Notes under the pieces: model-generated
The model's input: the letters and a program-made list of their open reading frames with translations, nothing else
What the model was told of the DNA's origin: nothing
The model's database searches: none
Translations under genes and position numbers: made by a program
Shown: positions 22,470 through 29,472 of the stretch, piece after piece
Layout: each line of letters begins with the position of its first letter
Position numbering within the stretch: position 1 is the stretch's first letter
Virus record (IMG/VR): IMGVR_UViG_3300044675_005440
Location: 1 to 29,472 of that record
Length of the DNA: 29,472 bases
Reading direction: 5' to 3' (one strand)
From: a virus

Positions 22470-24257
22470 ATGGCATATACAATTAATCTTACTGACGGCA
22501 CAGTATTTGCAACCATTTCTGACGGCACAGTAAACACTGCTAGTAGCATGATACTGGTAGGTAAAAACTATGCCGGTTACGGTGAATTTCTCGACGAGAA
22601 CTTTATCCACTTGCTGGAAAACGGTTCAAACACCACTGCACCCAGCGCTCCACTAACAGGACAATTGTGGTGGGACAAAACCAATAACTTGCTAAAAGTC
22701 TACAACGGCACAATATTCAAGACTATTAGCGCTGCTACTTCTAGTGCATCTGCACCAACATCAAACGTGCAAGGCGACCTGTGGTACGACACAGTAAATC
22801 AGCAAGTCAAAGTATATACTGGCACAGGTTTTATTGTGGTTGGCCCTGCGTTTACATCCGCTGAAGGCACAGCTGGCGCCATTCCTGAAACTATCAATGA
22901 CAACGGCGGCACACCACACTTTGTGACCAGTTTGTATGTGAACAACACTCGTGTTGCTATTGTGAGCAAAGACGCTAACTTTACACCAGCAGCCCCCACA
23001 GTAACCACATTCCCTGTAATTTATACTGGTATTACACTATCTAACACTGGTGGTAGTGGCCCGGTGTTTGCAGGTACTGCTACTAATGCTGCATTGTTGG
23101 ACAACTTGGACTCTACTGACTTCATGAGAGCGACGGCCAACACAGCTACCACTGGTACTGTGCGTGTGCAGAACAATGTGGGTTTGTTTGTTGGTGCAGC
23201 CAACGTATTCAACGTAAACACCACCTCAACAGATGCCAACGTCAAAAGCGACATCAGTAACGGTAATTTGGTGATTCAGGCCAACGTAGGCGGAACCACT
23301 TACAATGTGGCTCGTGCTCTGGGCTCAAATGGCACATTTGCAATTGCCAATGCTGCCACAGTGGGTACCACCCTTGGTGTAACTGGCAACGTAACTGGGG
23401 GCAACTTGGTTACTGGTGCACAGGTTAGTGCCACAGGCAACGTAACTGGGGGCAATATTATCACTGCTGCCCTAGTCCAAGGTGCAACAGTCAGCGCCCT
23501 GGCTAACGTTATTGCTGGCAATGTCAACACAGCTGGTCGTATCACTGCCACTGGCAATATCATCAGTGCTGCCAACGTTACAGGTTCATACTTGTTTGGT
23601 AATGGTTCACAACTCACAGGCTTGAGTCTGGGTGTGAGCGTTACCCAATTCCAAAATGGTACAACAGCGGGCCAGGTTGGTACTTCGGGTGGCAACATCA
23701 ACTTCAACGTGGGAGGTGTAGCCAATGTGGTTGTGATTGACACAAGCACTGTGTATGCTAACGTTGTTAACGTGAACAATATAACCACTCCGGGCAATGC
23801 CGTTGGTAATATTGGTAGTGTAAGTAACCCATTTAACCGTGTGTTTGCTCAATCTACCACAGCAGCATACGCTGACGTTGCAGAACGTTTTGCAGCCGAT
23901 GCTGTATACTCAGCAGGAACTGTGGTTGAACTAGGCGGAGAAATGGAAATTACTCGTGCTAGAGATGAACTCAGTGAAAATGTGTTTGGCGTTATCAGCA
24001 CACGGGCTGCTTACTTGATGAATGGCATGGCTGGTGATGACAACACACACCCGCCGGTGGCTATGACTGGACGAGTTCCTGTTCAAGTGATTGGACGTGT
24101 GGCCAAAGGTGACCGCTTGGTATCAGCTGGTAATGGTGTTGCTAGAGCGGCACAGCCTGGCGAAGCCACTGCATTCAACGTATTGGGTCGTGCATTGGCA
24201 CACAAACGAACTCCTGAGCTAGGGGAAGTTGAAGCCATTGTGACCATTAGCAAATAA
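22470..24257 (+). CDS. Tail-fibre-like virion protein, 595 residues
   Basis: The start follows AAGG at 22458-22461 with 8-base spacing, under a perfect late promoter box. The N-terminal ~120 residues include NYAGYGEFLDENFIHLLEN and two copies of a G-x-LWWD/LWYD, then VY(N/T)G motif (GQLWWDKTN, GDLWYDTVN), which I recognise from fibre proteins of aquatic T4-like phages. Residues ~300-385 are a repetitive Gly/Asn/Thr/Val-rich shaft (TGNVTGGN units) ending in a FGNGSQLTGL motif typical of trimeric fibres. The C-terminal ~130 residues (AYADVAERFAADAVYSAGTV, VFGVISTRAAYLMN, GRVPVQVIGRVAKGD) form a beta-rich terminal domain common at the ends of phage and bacterial surface fibres. I infer a trimeric host-contact or whisker-like fibre. 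The specific T4 counterpart is unclear. Confidence 0.82.
   Translation: MAYTINLTDGTVFATISDGTVNTASSMILVGKNYAGYGEFLDENFIHLLENGSNTTAPSAPLTGQLWWDKTNNLLKVYNGTIFKTISAATSSASAPTSNVQGDLWYDTVNQQVKVYTGTGFIVVGPAFTSAEGTAGAIPETINDNGGTPHFVTSLYVNNTRVAIVSKDANFTPAAPTVTTFPVIYTGITLSNTGGSGPVFAGTATNAALLDNLDSTDFMRATANTATTGTVRVQNNVGLFVGAANVFNVNTTSTDANVKSDISNGNLVIQANVGGTTYNVARALGSNGTFAIANAATVGTTLGVTGNVTGGNLVTGAQVSATGNVTGGNIITAALVQGATVSALANVIAGNVNTAGRITATGNIISAANVTGSYLFGNGSQLTGLSLGVSVTQFQNGTTAGQVGTSGGNINFNVGGVANVVVIDTSTVYANVVNVNNITTPGNAVGNIGSVSNPFNRVFAQSTTAAYADVAERFAADAVYSAGTVVELGGEMEITRARDELSENVFGVISTRAAYLMNGMAGDDNTHPPVAMTGRVPVQVIGRVAKGDRLVSAGNGVARAAQPGEATAFNVLGRALAHKRTPELGEVEAIVTISK
23385..23455 (+). repeat. Tandem 51-bp repeat units in the fibre shaft
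   Basis: A perfect 20-base direct repeat beginning ggcaacgt lies at 23385-23404 and again at 23436-23455, a period of 51 bases or 17 codons. At protein level each unit reads TGNVTGGN plus nine variable residues. Weaker copies continue to about 23600 (ITATGNIISAANVTGSY). This pattern fits a beta-helical or trimeric shaft that grows or shrinks by unit duplication. Confidence 0.8.
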
Positions 24258-24269
24258 TTAGGATAAAAA

Positions 24270-25238
24270 ATGACTTATTCATCAGGAGGCTTGATCCAGG
24301 CCACAGACTACAATGGTTTTGCCAGTACCACTGCAAGCGCCAACGTCAATGATCTTTGGGCCACCGGTGCTACTGATAAAGGTTGGGGACAAACAGCACT
24401 AAGCACTGTGAGTGCAGCCGGAGTTGTTACTGCAACCAACTGGGCAAGTCTTGTTAATACTATCAGCAGCATGGGCAGCCAAACTGGCACAACTATCACA
24501 GCAAGATCAGCTCCTGTAACTGGCAACCTGATTCAGATTCTTGCTGCTCTCAACACAGACCTAACCAACATAACTACCAACCGACTCAACGCTGTGGCCA
24601 ACGGCACACAGTATACAGCCTGGACTGGCACCAACTCAAAGACTGCTGCTACTTCGGGAGCAACTTGGAGCTTTACATTTACCAACACAGTGACATTTGC
24701 CAGTGCAGCAGCAGCACGTTACTTTTTCAACGGTGGGGGTCGCATCAAGCTGGATGTGAGCAAAACAGCCACTGGCGACCTGGGCGACCCAGAATGGAAT
24801 GACTTGGCCAATACCTTGTGTGGCGACATTTTCTTCACGGGTGGCACTGGAACTGCTGTAATTTCAGGCGCATCTTACACAGGCACAACCAAAGTTGGCG
24901 GAACAGGCACACCAAACATATTGCTCACCACCACAGGATTCTATGACCTGACTCCCGGCGGTGCAGCTACCATTATCTACAAGCAGTTTGCTGACACTGT
25001 TCCCTACACCAGCAACTTTATCCAACACAGTGCTGCTCTCAACGCTGCAAGCACCATACTGACATTTACCACATTATGGAGTGCCAGCGACGGCGACGCA
25101 ATTTCGGGTGGCACAGCCTCAACGGGAGCCACTCCTGGAACAGCACCAACCACAATTTGCACCTATTTCCCACCTAGTACAACCTATCTGACTACTGCAA
25201 GTTGGGGAACCCCAACAGTGGCAGCAACCACAGTCTAA
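24270..25238 (+). CDS. Thr/Ala/Ser/Gly-rich putative virion protein, 322 residues
   Basis: AGGA at 24260-24263 precedes ATG 24270 by 6 bases, only 12 bases after the fibre gene. The protein is very rich in Thr, Ala, Ser and Gly and poor in charged residues. It opens with MTYSSGGLIQATDYNGF, which I recognise from uncharacterised structural-type proteins of aquatic phages. The first ~125 residues appear helical and repetitive. Residues ~150-175 (AAARYFFNGGGRIKLDVSKT) match a motif seen in several phage tail-fibre and appendage proteins, followed by a beta-rich C-terminal half. No catalytic motif, signal peptide or membrane helix is visible. It is the last gene before the hairpin terminator, so it closes the late structural block. 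A fibre tip or decoration role is plausible but unproven. Confidence 0.78.
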   Translation: MTYSSGGLIQATDYNGFASTTASANVNDLWATGATDKGWGQTALSTVSAAGVVTATNWASLVNTISSMGSQTGTTITARSAPVTGNLIQILAALNTDLTNITTNRLNAVANGTQYTAWTGTNSKTAATSGATWSFTFTNTVTFASAAAARYFFNGGGRIKLDVSKTATGDLGDPEWNDLANTLCGDIFFTGGTGTAVISGASYTGTTKVGGTGTPNILLTTTGFYDLTPGGAATIIYKQFADTVPYTSNFIQHSAALNAASTILTFTTLWSASDGDAISGGTASTGATPGTAPTTICTYFPPSTTYLTTASWGTPTVAATTV

Positions 25239-25241
25239 CCA

Positions 25242-25261
25242 AAAGGGCCGCAAGGCCCTTT
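25242..25261 (+). terminator. Rho-independent terminator hairpin at end of structural block
   Basis: A perfect 8-bp stem AAAGGGCC/GGCCCTTT encloses a GCAA (GNRA-type) loop, starting three bases after the stop codon at 25238. The downstream sequence is T-rich (ACCTTTGTTACTTTTTCC), though not an uninterrupted T-run. It separates the late virion genes from the following cassette. Confidence 0.85.
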
Positions 25262-25287
25262 ACCTTTGTTACTTTTTCCTGTATACT
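25259..25287 (+). promoter_or_regulatory. Sigma70-like promoter overlapping the terminator
   Basis: The sequence TTTACC at 25259-25264 (4 of 6 to TTGACA) and TATACT at 25282-25287 (5 of 6 to TATAAT) are separated by 17 bases. The -35 box includes the last three bases of the terminator stem. The expected start, about 7 bases after the -10 box, is position 25294, the A of the next start codon. The match is good but not computed against background. Confidence 0.5.
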
Positions 25288-25293
25288 ACTAGC

Positions 25294-25599
25294 ATGGATA
25301 CTGATGCTTTAATTGTTCACTCGCGAGCACGTTTTGATCATGTGACTGCTCGTCGCATACTCAAAGAAAAATACCAAGCACGTATGTTGTTTGCCTACGC
25401 CAGCGGCATGTGGCGTGCCGGTCCTGAACTGCTGACTGTGTTGGCAACATGTCCCGACGAGTCAGCAGTGTTGCTGGATTTGTATGACGCTCCAATCAGA
25501 GTTGATGTTAGAGAACTTGAATTGGCAGCACAACAACGCTGGCAAGAGCAAATGAATGCTTGGCTAGTAGAATACGAAACCAACAGTCAAAAACGATGA
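25294..25599 (+). CDS. Conserved phage protein of unknown function, possibly leaderless, 101 residues
   Basis: This is a small mixed-charge protein (MDTDALIVHSRARFDHVTAR, WRAGPELLTVLATCPD, ending in QQRWQEQMNAWLVEYETN). I recognise similar proteins of about 100 residues in T4-like cyanophage genomes, without known function. No Shine-Dalgarno is visible in the 30 bases before ATG 25294, and the predicted promoter start coincides with that ATG, so translation may be leaderless. No membrane segment or catalytic motif is evident. The C-terminal third looks helical. Its stop TGA (25597-25599) overlaps the next ATG (ATGA), which makes it the first gene of the coupled sugar-transferase/radical SAM cassette. 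It might regulate or assist the cassette; nothing in the sequence decides this. Confidence 0.75.
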   Translation: MDTDALIVHSRARFDHVTARRILKEKYQARMLFAYASGMWRAGPELLTVLATCPDESAVLLDLYDAPIRVDVRELELAAQQRWQEQMNAWLVEYETNSQKR

Positions 25600-26408
25600 C
25601 CACAGGCGCACTTATTTTTGCGTTCAACAATGAACAAATCGACTACCTGGCCATGGCTGCGTGGAGTGCTAAAAACATTCGCAGACATCTTGACATACCA
25701 GTTGCAGTTGTTACAGATGCAGACCCTGCAGACCCTAGACTCAATGGATTTGATCAAGTCGTGCCAGCCACAGCCAAATCTGGTGGAACACGATACTTTG
25801 AAGATTACGCTAGCACAGTGACCTGGCACAATGCTGGCAGGGTCAACGCATATGATCTAACACCCTGGGATCGTACCCTGGTATTGGACGCTGACTATGT
25901 GGTAGCCTGCTCTGATCTCAAAAGAATTTTAGAATACAACACAGACTTTATGTGTCATCGATCGGCCGTCAACTTCAACACTGGGCATCCTTTGAAAGGA
26001 CTCAATGTTTTTGGGCGCCATGACATGCCCATGTGGTGGGCCACAGTAATGGTATTTCGTCGATCAAACACTGCACAATACATATTTGACTGCATGCAGA
26101 TGATACGAAGCAACTGGGAACATTATCGAGCATTGTATGGCATTGACAAAAAGACCTATCGTAATGATTTTGCCCTAAGCATTGCCCTGGGAATTGTAAG
26201 CGGCCACACAGGCAAAGTAGATGAAATACCTTGGCCCTTACTGACTGTGATGCCAGACACAGTGCTGACCAAAATTGCACACCAAACTGATGCATACCGC
26301 ATCACATATTGCGACCCAGACAACCAATCAAAATACATTCAATGGCATACTACAGATTTTCATGCCATGGGCAAACAGCACTTGGAGAACATAATTGCGG
26401 CCCATTGA
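25596..26408 (+). CDS. GT-A-like glycosyltransferase candidate with DxD motif
   Basis: This 270-residue protein starts at ATG 25596, overlapping the previous stop by four bases; an upstream in-frame TTG at 25560 would lie deep inside the previous gene and is less likely. The N-terminus is a Rossmann-like GALIFAFNNEQIDYLAMAAW followed by PVAVVTD, typical of nucleotide-sugar binding. At residues 98-100 is D-A-D in LVLDADYV, the metal/nucleotide-sugar DxD signature of GT-A enzymes such as family 8. Further on are paired Trp residues (MPMWWATVMVFRR) and a NWEHYRALYG block that recurs in the next protein. The fold call is fairly good; donor, acceptor and activity are unknown. No membrane segment is seen, so it is probably cytoplasmic. 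It may modify a phage or host glycan, or a virion protein. Confidence 0.7.
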   Translation: MTTGALIFAFNNEQIDYLAMAAWSAKNIRRHLDIPVAVVTDADPADPRLNGFDQVVPATAKSGGTRYFEDYASTVTWHNAGRVNAYDLTPWDRTLVLDADYVVACSDLKRILEYNTDFMCHRSAVNFNTGHPLKGLNVFGRHDMPMWWATVMVFRRSNTAQYIFDCMQMIRSNWEHYRALYGIDKKTYRNDFALSIALGIVSGHTGKVDEIPWPLLTVMPDTVLTKIAHQTDAYRITYCDPDNQSKYIQWHTTDFHAMGKQHLENIIAAH

Positions 26409-27156
26409 AGAACAAGGTTATGTTGTGGTAGCAGTCAACACAGACACAGTTGACTACGTTCGTTGCGCTGGCATGTTGGTTCAAAGTCTAAAGACACAGC
26501 ATCCTGCTGCAAAAGTGTGTTTAATAACAGATCAACCAGTAGAGGATCCTGTGTTTGATTATGTGCATTTGTTGCCGGCGGTGGCGGAAAATGCCTATGC
26601 CAATGACGCAGCAGTATTTCAGTTAACACCGTTTCGTGAAACAATCAAGCTGGAAGCAGACATGCTGATTGCTAGCCCTATCTCACACTGGTGGGACTTG
26701 TTTAGACACCGTGACGTTGTGATCAGTACAGGATGTAGAAACTGGCACGGCGATGTTAGCACTGCTCGGCACTATCGCCGAGTGTTTGATCAAAATCATT
26801 TGCCTGATGTGTACAACGCCATTACTTACTGGCGACTGAGTGAAACTGCAAAAGAATTCTTTGATCTAGTTCGGGATATATTTGCCAACTGGGAACACGT
26901 TCGCACACTGATAAAGTTTGCACCTGCGGTAGCAGACACTGATCTAGTGTATGCTATGGCTGCACAGATCATAGGCGAACAAAGAGTTACCATGCCTTTT
27001 GTTACATATCCACAAATTGTTCACATGAAACCGCACCACGCAGGCACAACAGATCGTTGGACACACGAATTGACCTGGGAACATGATCCATTGCGTATCA
27101 ATACCGTGGCACAATGGGGTGCATTTCATTATCATATCAAGGAATGGCGACCATGA
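26395..27156 (+). CDS. Second GT-A-like protein, paralogue with ExD in place of DxD
   Basis: This 253-residue protein is related to the preceding one. TTG 26395 is chosen because GGAG at 26384-26387 is 7 bases upstream and no ATG is available near the N-terminus. It overlaps the previous gene by 14 bases. Shared features are an N-terminal [20 protein letters not shown] strand-helix, a VCLITD strand, a DxD-like site and a NWEHVRTL block. The DxD-equivalent reads E87-A88-D89 in IKLEADML, with Glu in place of the first Asp. The final part is His/Trp-rich ([21 protein letters not shown]), which could supply metal or sugar contacts. It is a glycosyltransferase-like protein by fold resemblance. The altered motif may mean changed specificity or a non-catalytic partner of the first protein. 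Confidence 0.65.
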   Translation: MRPIEEQGYVVVAVNTDTVDYVRCAGMLVQSLKTQHPAAKVCLITDQPVEDPVFDYVHLLPAVAENAYANDAAVFQLTPFRETIKLEADMLIASPISHWWDLFRHRDVVISTGCRNWHGDVSTARHYRRVFDQNHLPDVYNAITYWRLSETAKEFFDLVRDIFANWEHVRTLIKFAPAVADTDLVYAMAAQIIGEQRVTMPFVTYPQIVHMKPHHAGTTDRWTHELTWEHDPLRINTVAQWGAFHYHIKEWRP

Positions 27157-27485
27157 CACCTGATGAATTCTGGAGCATACTGCATGCAGTGCCCGAAACA
27201 CAGCCATTAACCTATCGACTGTACCATGACTCAGTTGGGGTTTTGCTATTTTACAGCATGGAGCATTTGCCCGGTAACTACATTGAGATTGATGCTGCAA
27301 CCTACGCTCGTAGCCCCAGTCGTGTGCGTGTGGTAAATGGTGTGTTGACTGAAACAAAATGGCGCACAGTCAACAAACTAACTCCTGCACCCGCAGGCAC
27401 ACACTGTCACCCAACTGACGTGGCTGTGGTAGTTGAATCTGAACCTTATTGTGCCTGGAGCAAAAAAACATATGAAGCAAATTGA
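27153..27485 (+). CDS. Conserved phage protein of unknown function, 110 residues
   Basis: I start this at ATG 27153, which overlaps the previous stop (ATGA) and lies 9 bases after AAGGA at 27139-27143; in-frame ATG 27144 would sit directly on that site. The protein begins [14 protein letters not shown] and contains the block [20 protein letters not shown], followed by VRVVNGVL. I recognise this pattern from small uncharacterised proteins of aquatic T4-like phages. Near the C-terminus is H84-C85-H86-P87-T-D89, a cluster that could bind metal. No signal peptide or membrane helix is seen. Its last 14 bases overlap the next gene. Constant association with the cassette would suggest a partner or regulatory role for the flanking enzymes; this is inference. 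Confidence 0.72.
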   Translation: MTPDEFWSILHAVPETQPLTYRLYHDSVGVLLFYSMEHLPGNYIEIDAATYARSPSRVRVVNGVLTETKWRTVNKLTPAPAGTHCHPTDVAVVVESEPYCAWSKKTYEAN

Positions 27486-28398
27486 CATAGCAGACCTAGA
27501 CTGCATTTACTTGAGTTACGATGAACCCAACAAAGAAGAAACCTGGACCAAGATCAAAAACATGGTGCCTTGGGCAGTACGAGTTGATGGTGTAAAAGGT
27601 AGTGATGCTGCACACAAGGCCGCAGCAGAAGCATCTACCACAGAAAGATTTATTCTTGTGGACGGAGACAATATTCCTGACCCCAGCTTTTTTAATCAAA
27701 CGCTTAGTTTTCCCACAGCTGAATATGAACAGGCAGTATTTCGCTGGAGAGCACGTAATCACATCAATGGGCTAATGTATGGCAATGGTGGATTGAGCAG
27801 CTGGACTCGAGAGTTTGTGGCGCAAATGCGTACTCATGAAGCCACAGACGGCAGTGTTGAAACACAGGTTGAATTTTGTTTCAACCCACAGTACTGGCCC
27901 ATGCACGATTGCTACAGCACAACATATCCCAATGGCAGTGCCAGCCAAGCCTGGCGTGCTGGTTTTCGAGAAGGCGTTAAAATGTGTCTGGACCGTGGAC
28001 GCAGACCCAGCACAGAAGAATTTACCGATCGTGTACACAAACGAAATCTAGACAATCTTACCATATGGCACAATGTAGGTGCAGATGTTGACCATGGCAT
28101 GTGGGCCATTGCAGGTTCGCGAATGGGCACTTACATGACCATGCTGACCAATTGGGATCATACGCAGGTGCAAGACTTTGCTGAACTGGATCAGTTGTGG
28201 CTCACAGTAAAAGACAGTGAACCACGCATTGTGGCAAATCGTGTGGGAGTTGATCTAGGCACACAACTGGGCTTGCCCATGAGCATGCTGGAAGCAGAAC
28301 AATCAGCATTCTTCAAACAGCACTATCGCAGCGACTGGCACAACCGTGGAGCAATGGTGCGAGAAATTGACGTTATCCGAGAACGTGAAGGTTGGTAA
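27472..28398 (+). CDS. Third GT-A-like sugar-transferase candidate with DGD motif
   Basis: This is a 308-residue protein. ATG 27472 is chosen over an in-frame ATG at 27433 that would overlap the previous gene by 53 bases; GGAG at 27456-27459 lies 12 bases upstream, rather far. The N-terminus reads [20 protein letters not shown], and after [14 protein letters not shown] comes RFILVDGDN, placing D64-G65-D66-N67 where family 2-like GT-A enzymes carry their metal-binding DxD. A second half with [15 protein letters not shown] and [19 protein letters not shown] is conserved in uncharacterised proteins I recall from cyanophages. It is not obviously paralogous to the two preceding GT-like proteins. 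TAA 28396-28398 overlaps the next ATG by one base. Enzyme class is moderately supported; the substrate is unknown. Confidence 0.68.
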   Translation: MKQIDIADLDCIYLSYDEPNKEETWTKIKNMVPWAVRVDGVKGSDAAHKAAAEASTTERFILVDGDNIPDPSFFNQTLSFPTAEYEQAVFRWRARNHINGLMYGNGGLSSWTREFVAQMRTHEATDGSVETQVEFCFNPQYWPMHDCYSTTYPNGSASQAWRAGFREGVKMCLDRGRRPSTEEFTDRVHKRNLDNLTIWHNVGADVDHGMWAIAGSRMGTYMTMLTNWDHTQVQDFAELDQLWLTVKDSEPRIVANRVGVDLGTQLGLPMSMLEAEQSAFFKQHYRSDWHNRGAMVREIDVIREREGW

Positions 28399-29472
28399 TG
28401 ACCAAAGGCGATCAAAGCCATTTTTTAAATGCAGCAGAACAAATGCAGGACAAATTAGGACCTGCACTGTGCCTGGCCAAGTGGAAACAAGTTAGTCTAC
28501 ACTTGCCCACAGGACTCAACAATAGCTGCTATCATCCTCCCCTGCATCGTATCAACATAGAAGATATTGGACGCAATCCGTCAGCACTGCACAATACCGA
28601 GCACAAAAAACAACAACGCAAACTCATGCTGGCAGGCACAAAGCCTGCTGAGTGTCAGTATTGCTGGAACATGGAAGATCAAAACAAACTGAGTGATCGC
28701 CATTATAGATCAGGCGAGCCCTGGGCCGCAGTAGATTTTGAAAAAATAAAAAATAGTCAAGGATCTGAAGATGACATCATTCCCAGTTATGTGGAAGTTA
28801 ATTTCAACAACGCTTGTAATCTCAAGTGTAGTTACTGCTCTCCGCAGTTTAGTTCAAGTTGGCAACAAGAAATGGAACGTGATGGGGCATATCCTACTAT
28901 GGTGCCTCATAACGCTCCTGAGCATTTTGTTGGTGATCGTAAGCCCATCCCTGCCCGGGAATCTAATCCCTATGTAGATGCCTTTTGGGCGTGGTGGCCC
29001 ACGCTGTATCCTGAACTGGAACACTTTCGAATGACCGGCGGCGAACCACTACTGGACCGGAACACCTATAAAGTATTTGATTATGTGTTGGCCAACCCCA
29101 GCGCCAAATTGCATCTAAATGTCACAAGTAACTTTAGTGTAGAGCCCAAGCTGAGTGAAAAGTATTTTAACTATGTGAAACAACTGTGCAACGGTGGCAT
29201 AGAACACTTTATGCAGTATGTTAGTCTGGATTCGGGCGTGCCTGCACAAGCTGAATACATAAGAAATGGAATGGAATTCAGCAGAGTCAAATCAAATGTA
29301 CACAATTATCTAACCAACATTCCCAGCTACAACAGTTTGACATTTATTATCACAATGAACAATCTGTCAGTTACAGGTTTGAAACCTTTGTTGGAATGGA
29401 TATTGCAGCTGAGACAACAACATTCGTCTACATATCAACGGGTATGGTTTGATACTCCTGTGCTGCGTGATC
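28398..29472 (+). CDS. Twitch-domain radical SAM enzyme, 5' part (runs off window)
   Basis: The frame is open from ATG 28398 to the window end (358 codons) with no stop, so the gene continues to the right. AAGG at 28388-28391 is 6 bases upstream and the ATG overlaps the previous stop. C140-x3-C144-x2-C147 in FNNACNLKCSYCSP is the [4Fe-4S] cluster motif of radical SAM enzymes, and M212-T-G-G-E-P217 is the SAM-binding GGE motif. The N-terminal ~130 residues contain extra cysteines (C44 in NNSCYHPP; C86-x2-C89 in ECQYCWNME), as in phage-borne 'twitch' radical SAM proteins whose products are unknown. Such enzymes cut SAM to a 5'-deoxyadenosyl radical to modify peptides, sugars or nucleotides. Coupling to GT-like genes suggests a sugar or glycoprotein substrate, which is inference. 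Confidence 0.9.
   Translation, partial: MTKGDQSHFLNAAEQMQDKLGPALCLAKWKQVSLHLPTGLNNSCYHPPLHRINIEDIGRNPSALHNTEHKKQQRKLMLAGTKPAECQYCWNMEDQNKLSDRHYRSGEPWAAVDFEKIKNSQGSEDDIIPSYVEVNFNNACNLKCSYCSPQFSSSWQQEMERDGAYPTMVPHNAPEHFVGDRKPIPARESNPYVDAFWAWWPTLYPELEHFRMTGGEPLLDRNTYKVFDYVLANPSAKLHLNVTSNFSVEPKLSEKYFNYVKQLCNGGIEHFMQYVSLDSGVPAQAEYIRNGMEFSRVKSNVHNYLTNIPSYNSLTFIITMNNLSVTGLKPLLEWILQLRQQHSSTYQRVWFDTPVLRD

Noticed and set aside
23300-23797. 165-codon minus-strand ORF under the fibre shaft
   Set aside because: Its Val/Leu/Pro/Thr repeats are only the reverse reading of the repetitive shaft sequence.
27114-27152. Upstream starts (27114 or 27144) for the 110-residue gene
   Set aside because: ATG 27144 sits directly on the AAGGA site, and the earlier start lies inside the previous gene. 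ATG 27153 has correct spacing and an ATGA overlap.
1-29472. tRNA genes, integrase, transposase or attachment sites
   Set aside because: I saw no cloverleaf-type sequence in the short gaps and no such protein motifs; coding density leaves no room for them.

Overview
The window is a stretch of the late structural region of a large T4-like contractile-tailed phage (Caudoviricetes, myovirus morphology). It is followed by an accessory cassette of enzyme-like genes. Three things place it among the T4-like phages of aquatic bacteria (cyanophages, pelagiphages and relatives). They are the order gp5-like hub, gp25-like wedge, gp6-like wedge, giant gp7-like protein; T4-type late promoter boxes (TATAAATA); and the downstream 'twitch' radical SAM and sugar-transferase-like genes. 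I cannot name the host. All genes lie on the + strand and are tightly packed, with stops and starts often overlapping. I see no tRNA, rRNA, CRISPR array, transposase or integrase, and no gap longer than about 65 bases.

Region 1 (1-6783) is the baseplate. It holds the 3' part of a gp5-like spike/hub gene with an OB-fold and a beta-helix but no lysozyme domain; an Ala/Gly-rich protein of unknown function with glycine-zipper segments; a gp25-like sheath-initiator/wedge protein; and an enlarged gp6-like wedge protein of 1152 residues behind a late-promoter-like box.

Region 2 (6783-21659) is one 14.9-kb gene for a 4958-residue modular baseplate protein in the gp7 position. Conserved gp7-like core blocks are interrupted by adhesion-type modules. 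These are a cupredoxin-like domain without copper ligands, seven FG-GAP blades that look like one beta-propeller split by insertions, four Trp/Tyr motifs like CBM5/12 carbohydrate-binding modules, about eight copies of a beta-sandwich module, and Gly/Thr-rich repeats.

Region 3 (21674-25238) encodes smaller tail or fibre proteins: a 52-residue protein, its longer neighbour that shares a sequence motif with it, a tail-fibre-like protein behind a perfect TATAAATA box, and a Thr/Ala/Gly-rich virion-type protein. It closes with a perfect hairpin terminator.

Region 4 (25294-29472, open at the right edge) starts with a sigma70-like promoter whose -35 box overlaps the terminator. It encodes a 101-residue protein with no ribosome binding site, two related GT-A-like proteins (one with a DxD motif, one with ExD), a 110-residue conserved unknown, a third GT-A-like protein with a DGD motif, and a twitch-type radical SAM enzyme that runs off the window. 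Four of the five junctions in this block are stop/start overlaps of 1-14 bases, and the fifth overlaps by 14 bases as well, so the block looks translationally coupled. The best candidate for an undescribed system is this coupled sugar-transferase plus radical SAM cassette, next to genes for carbohydrate-binding virion proteins. What it modifies is not visible in the sequence.
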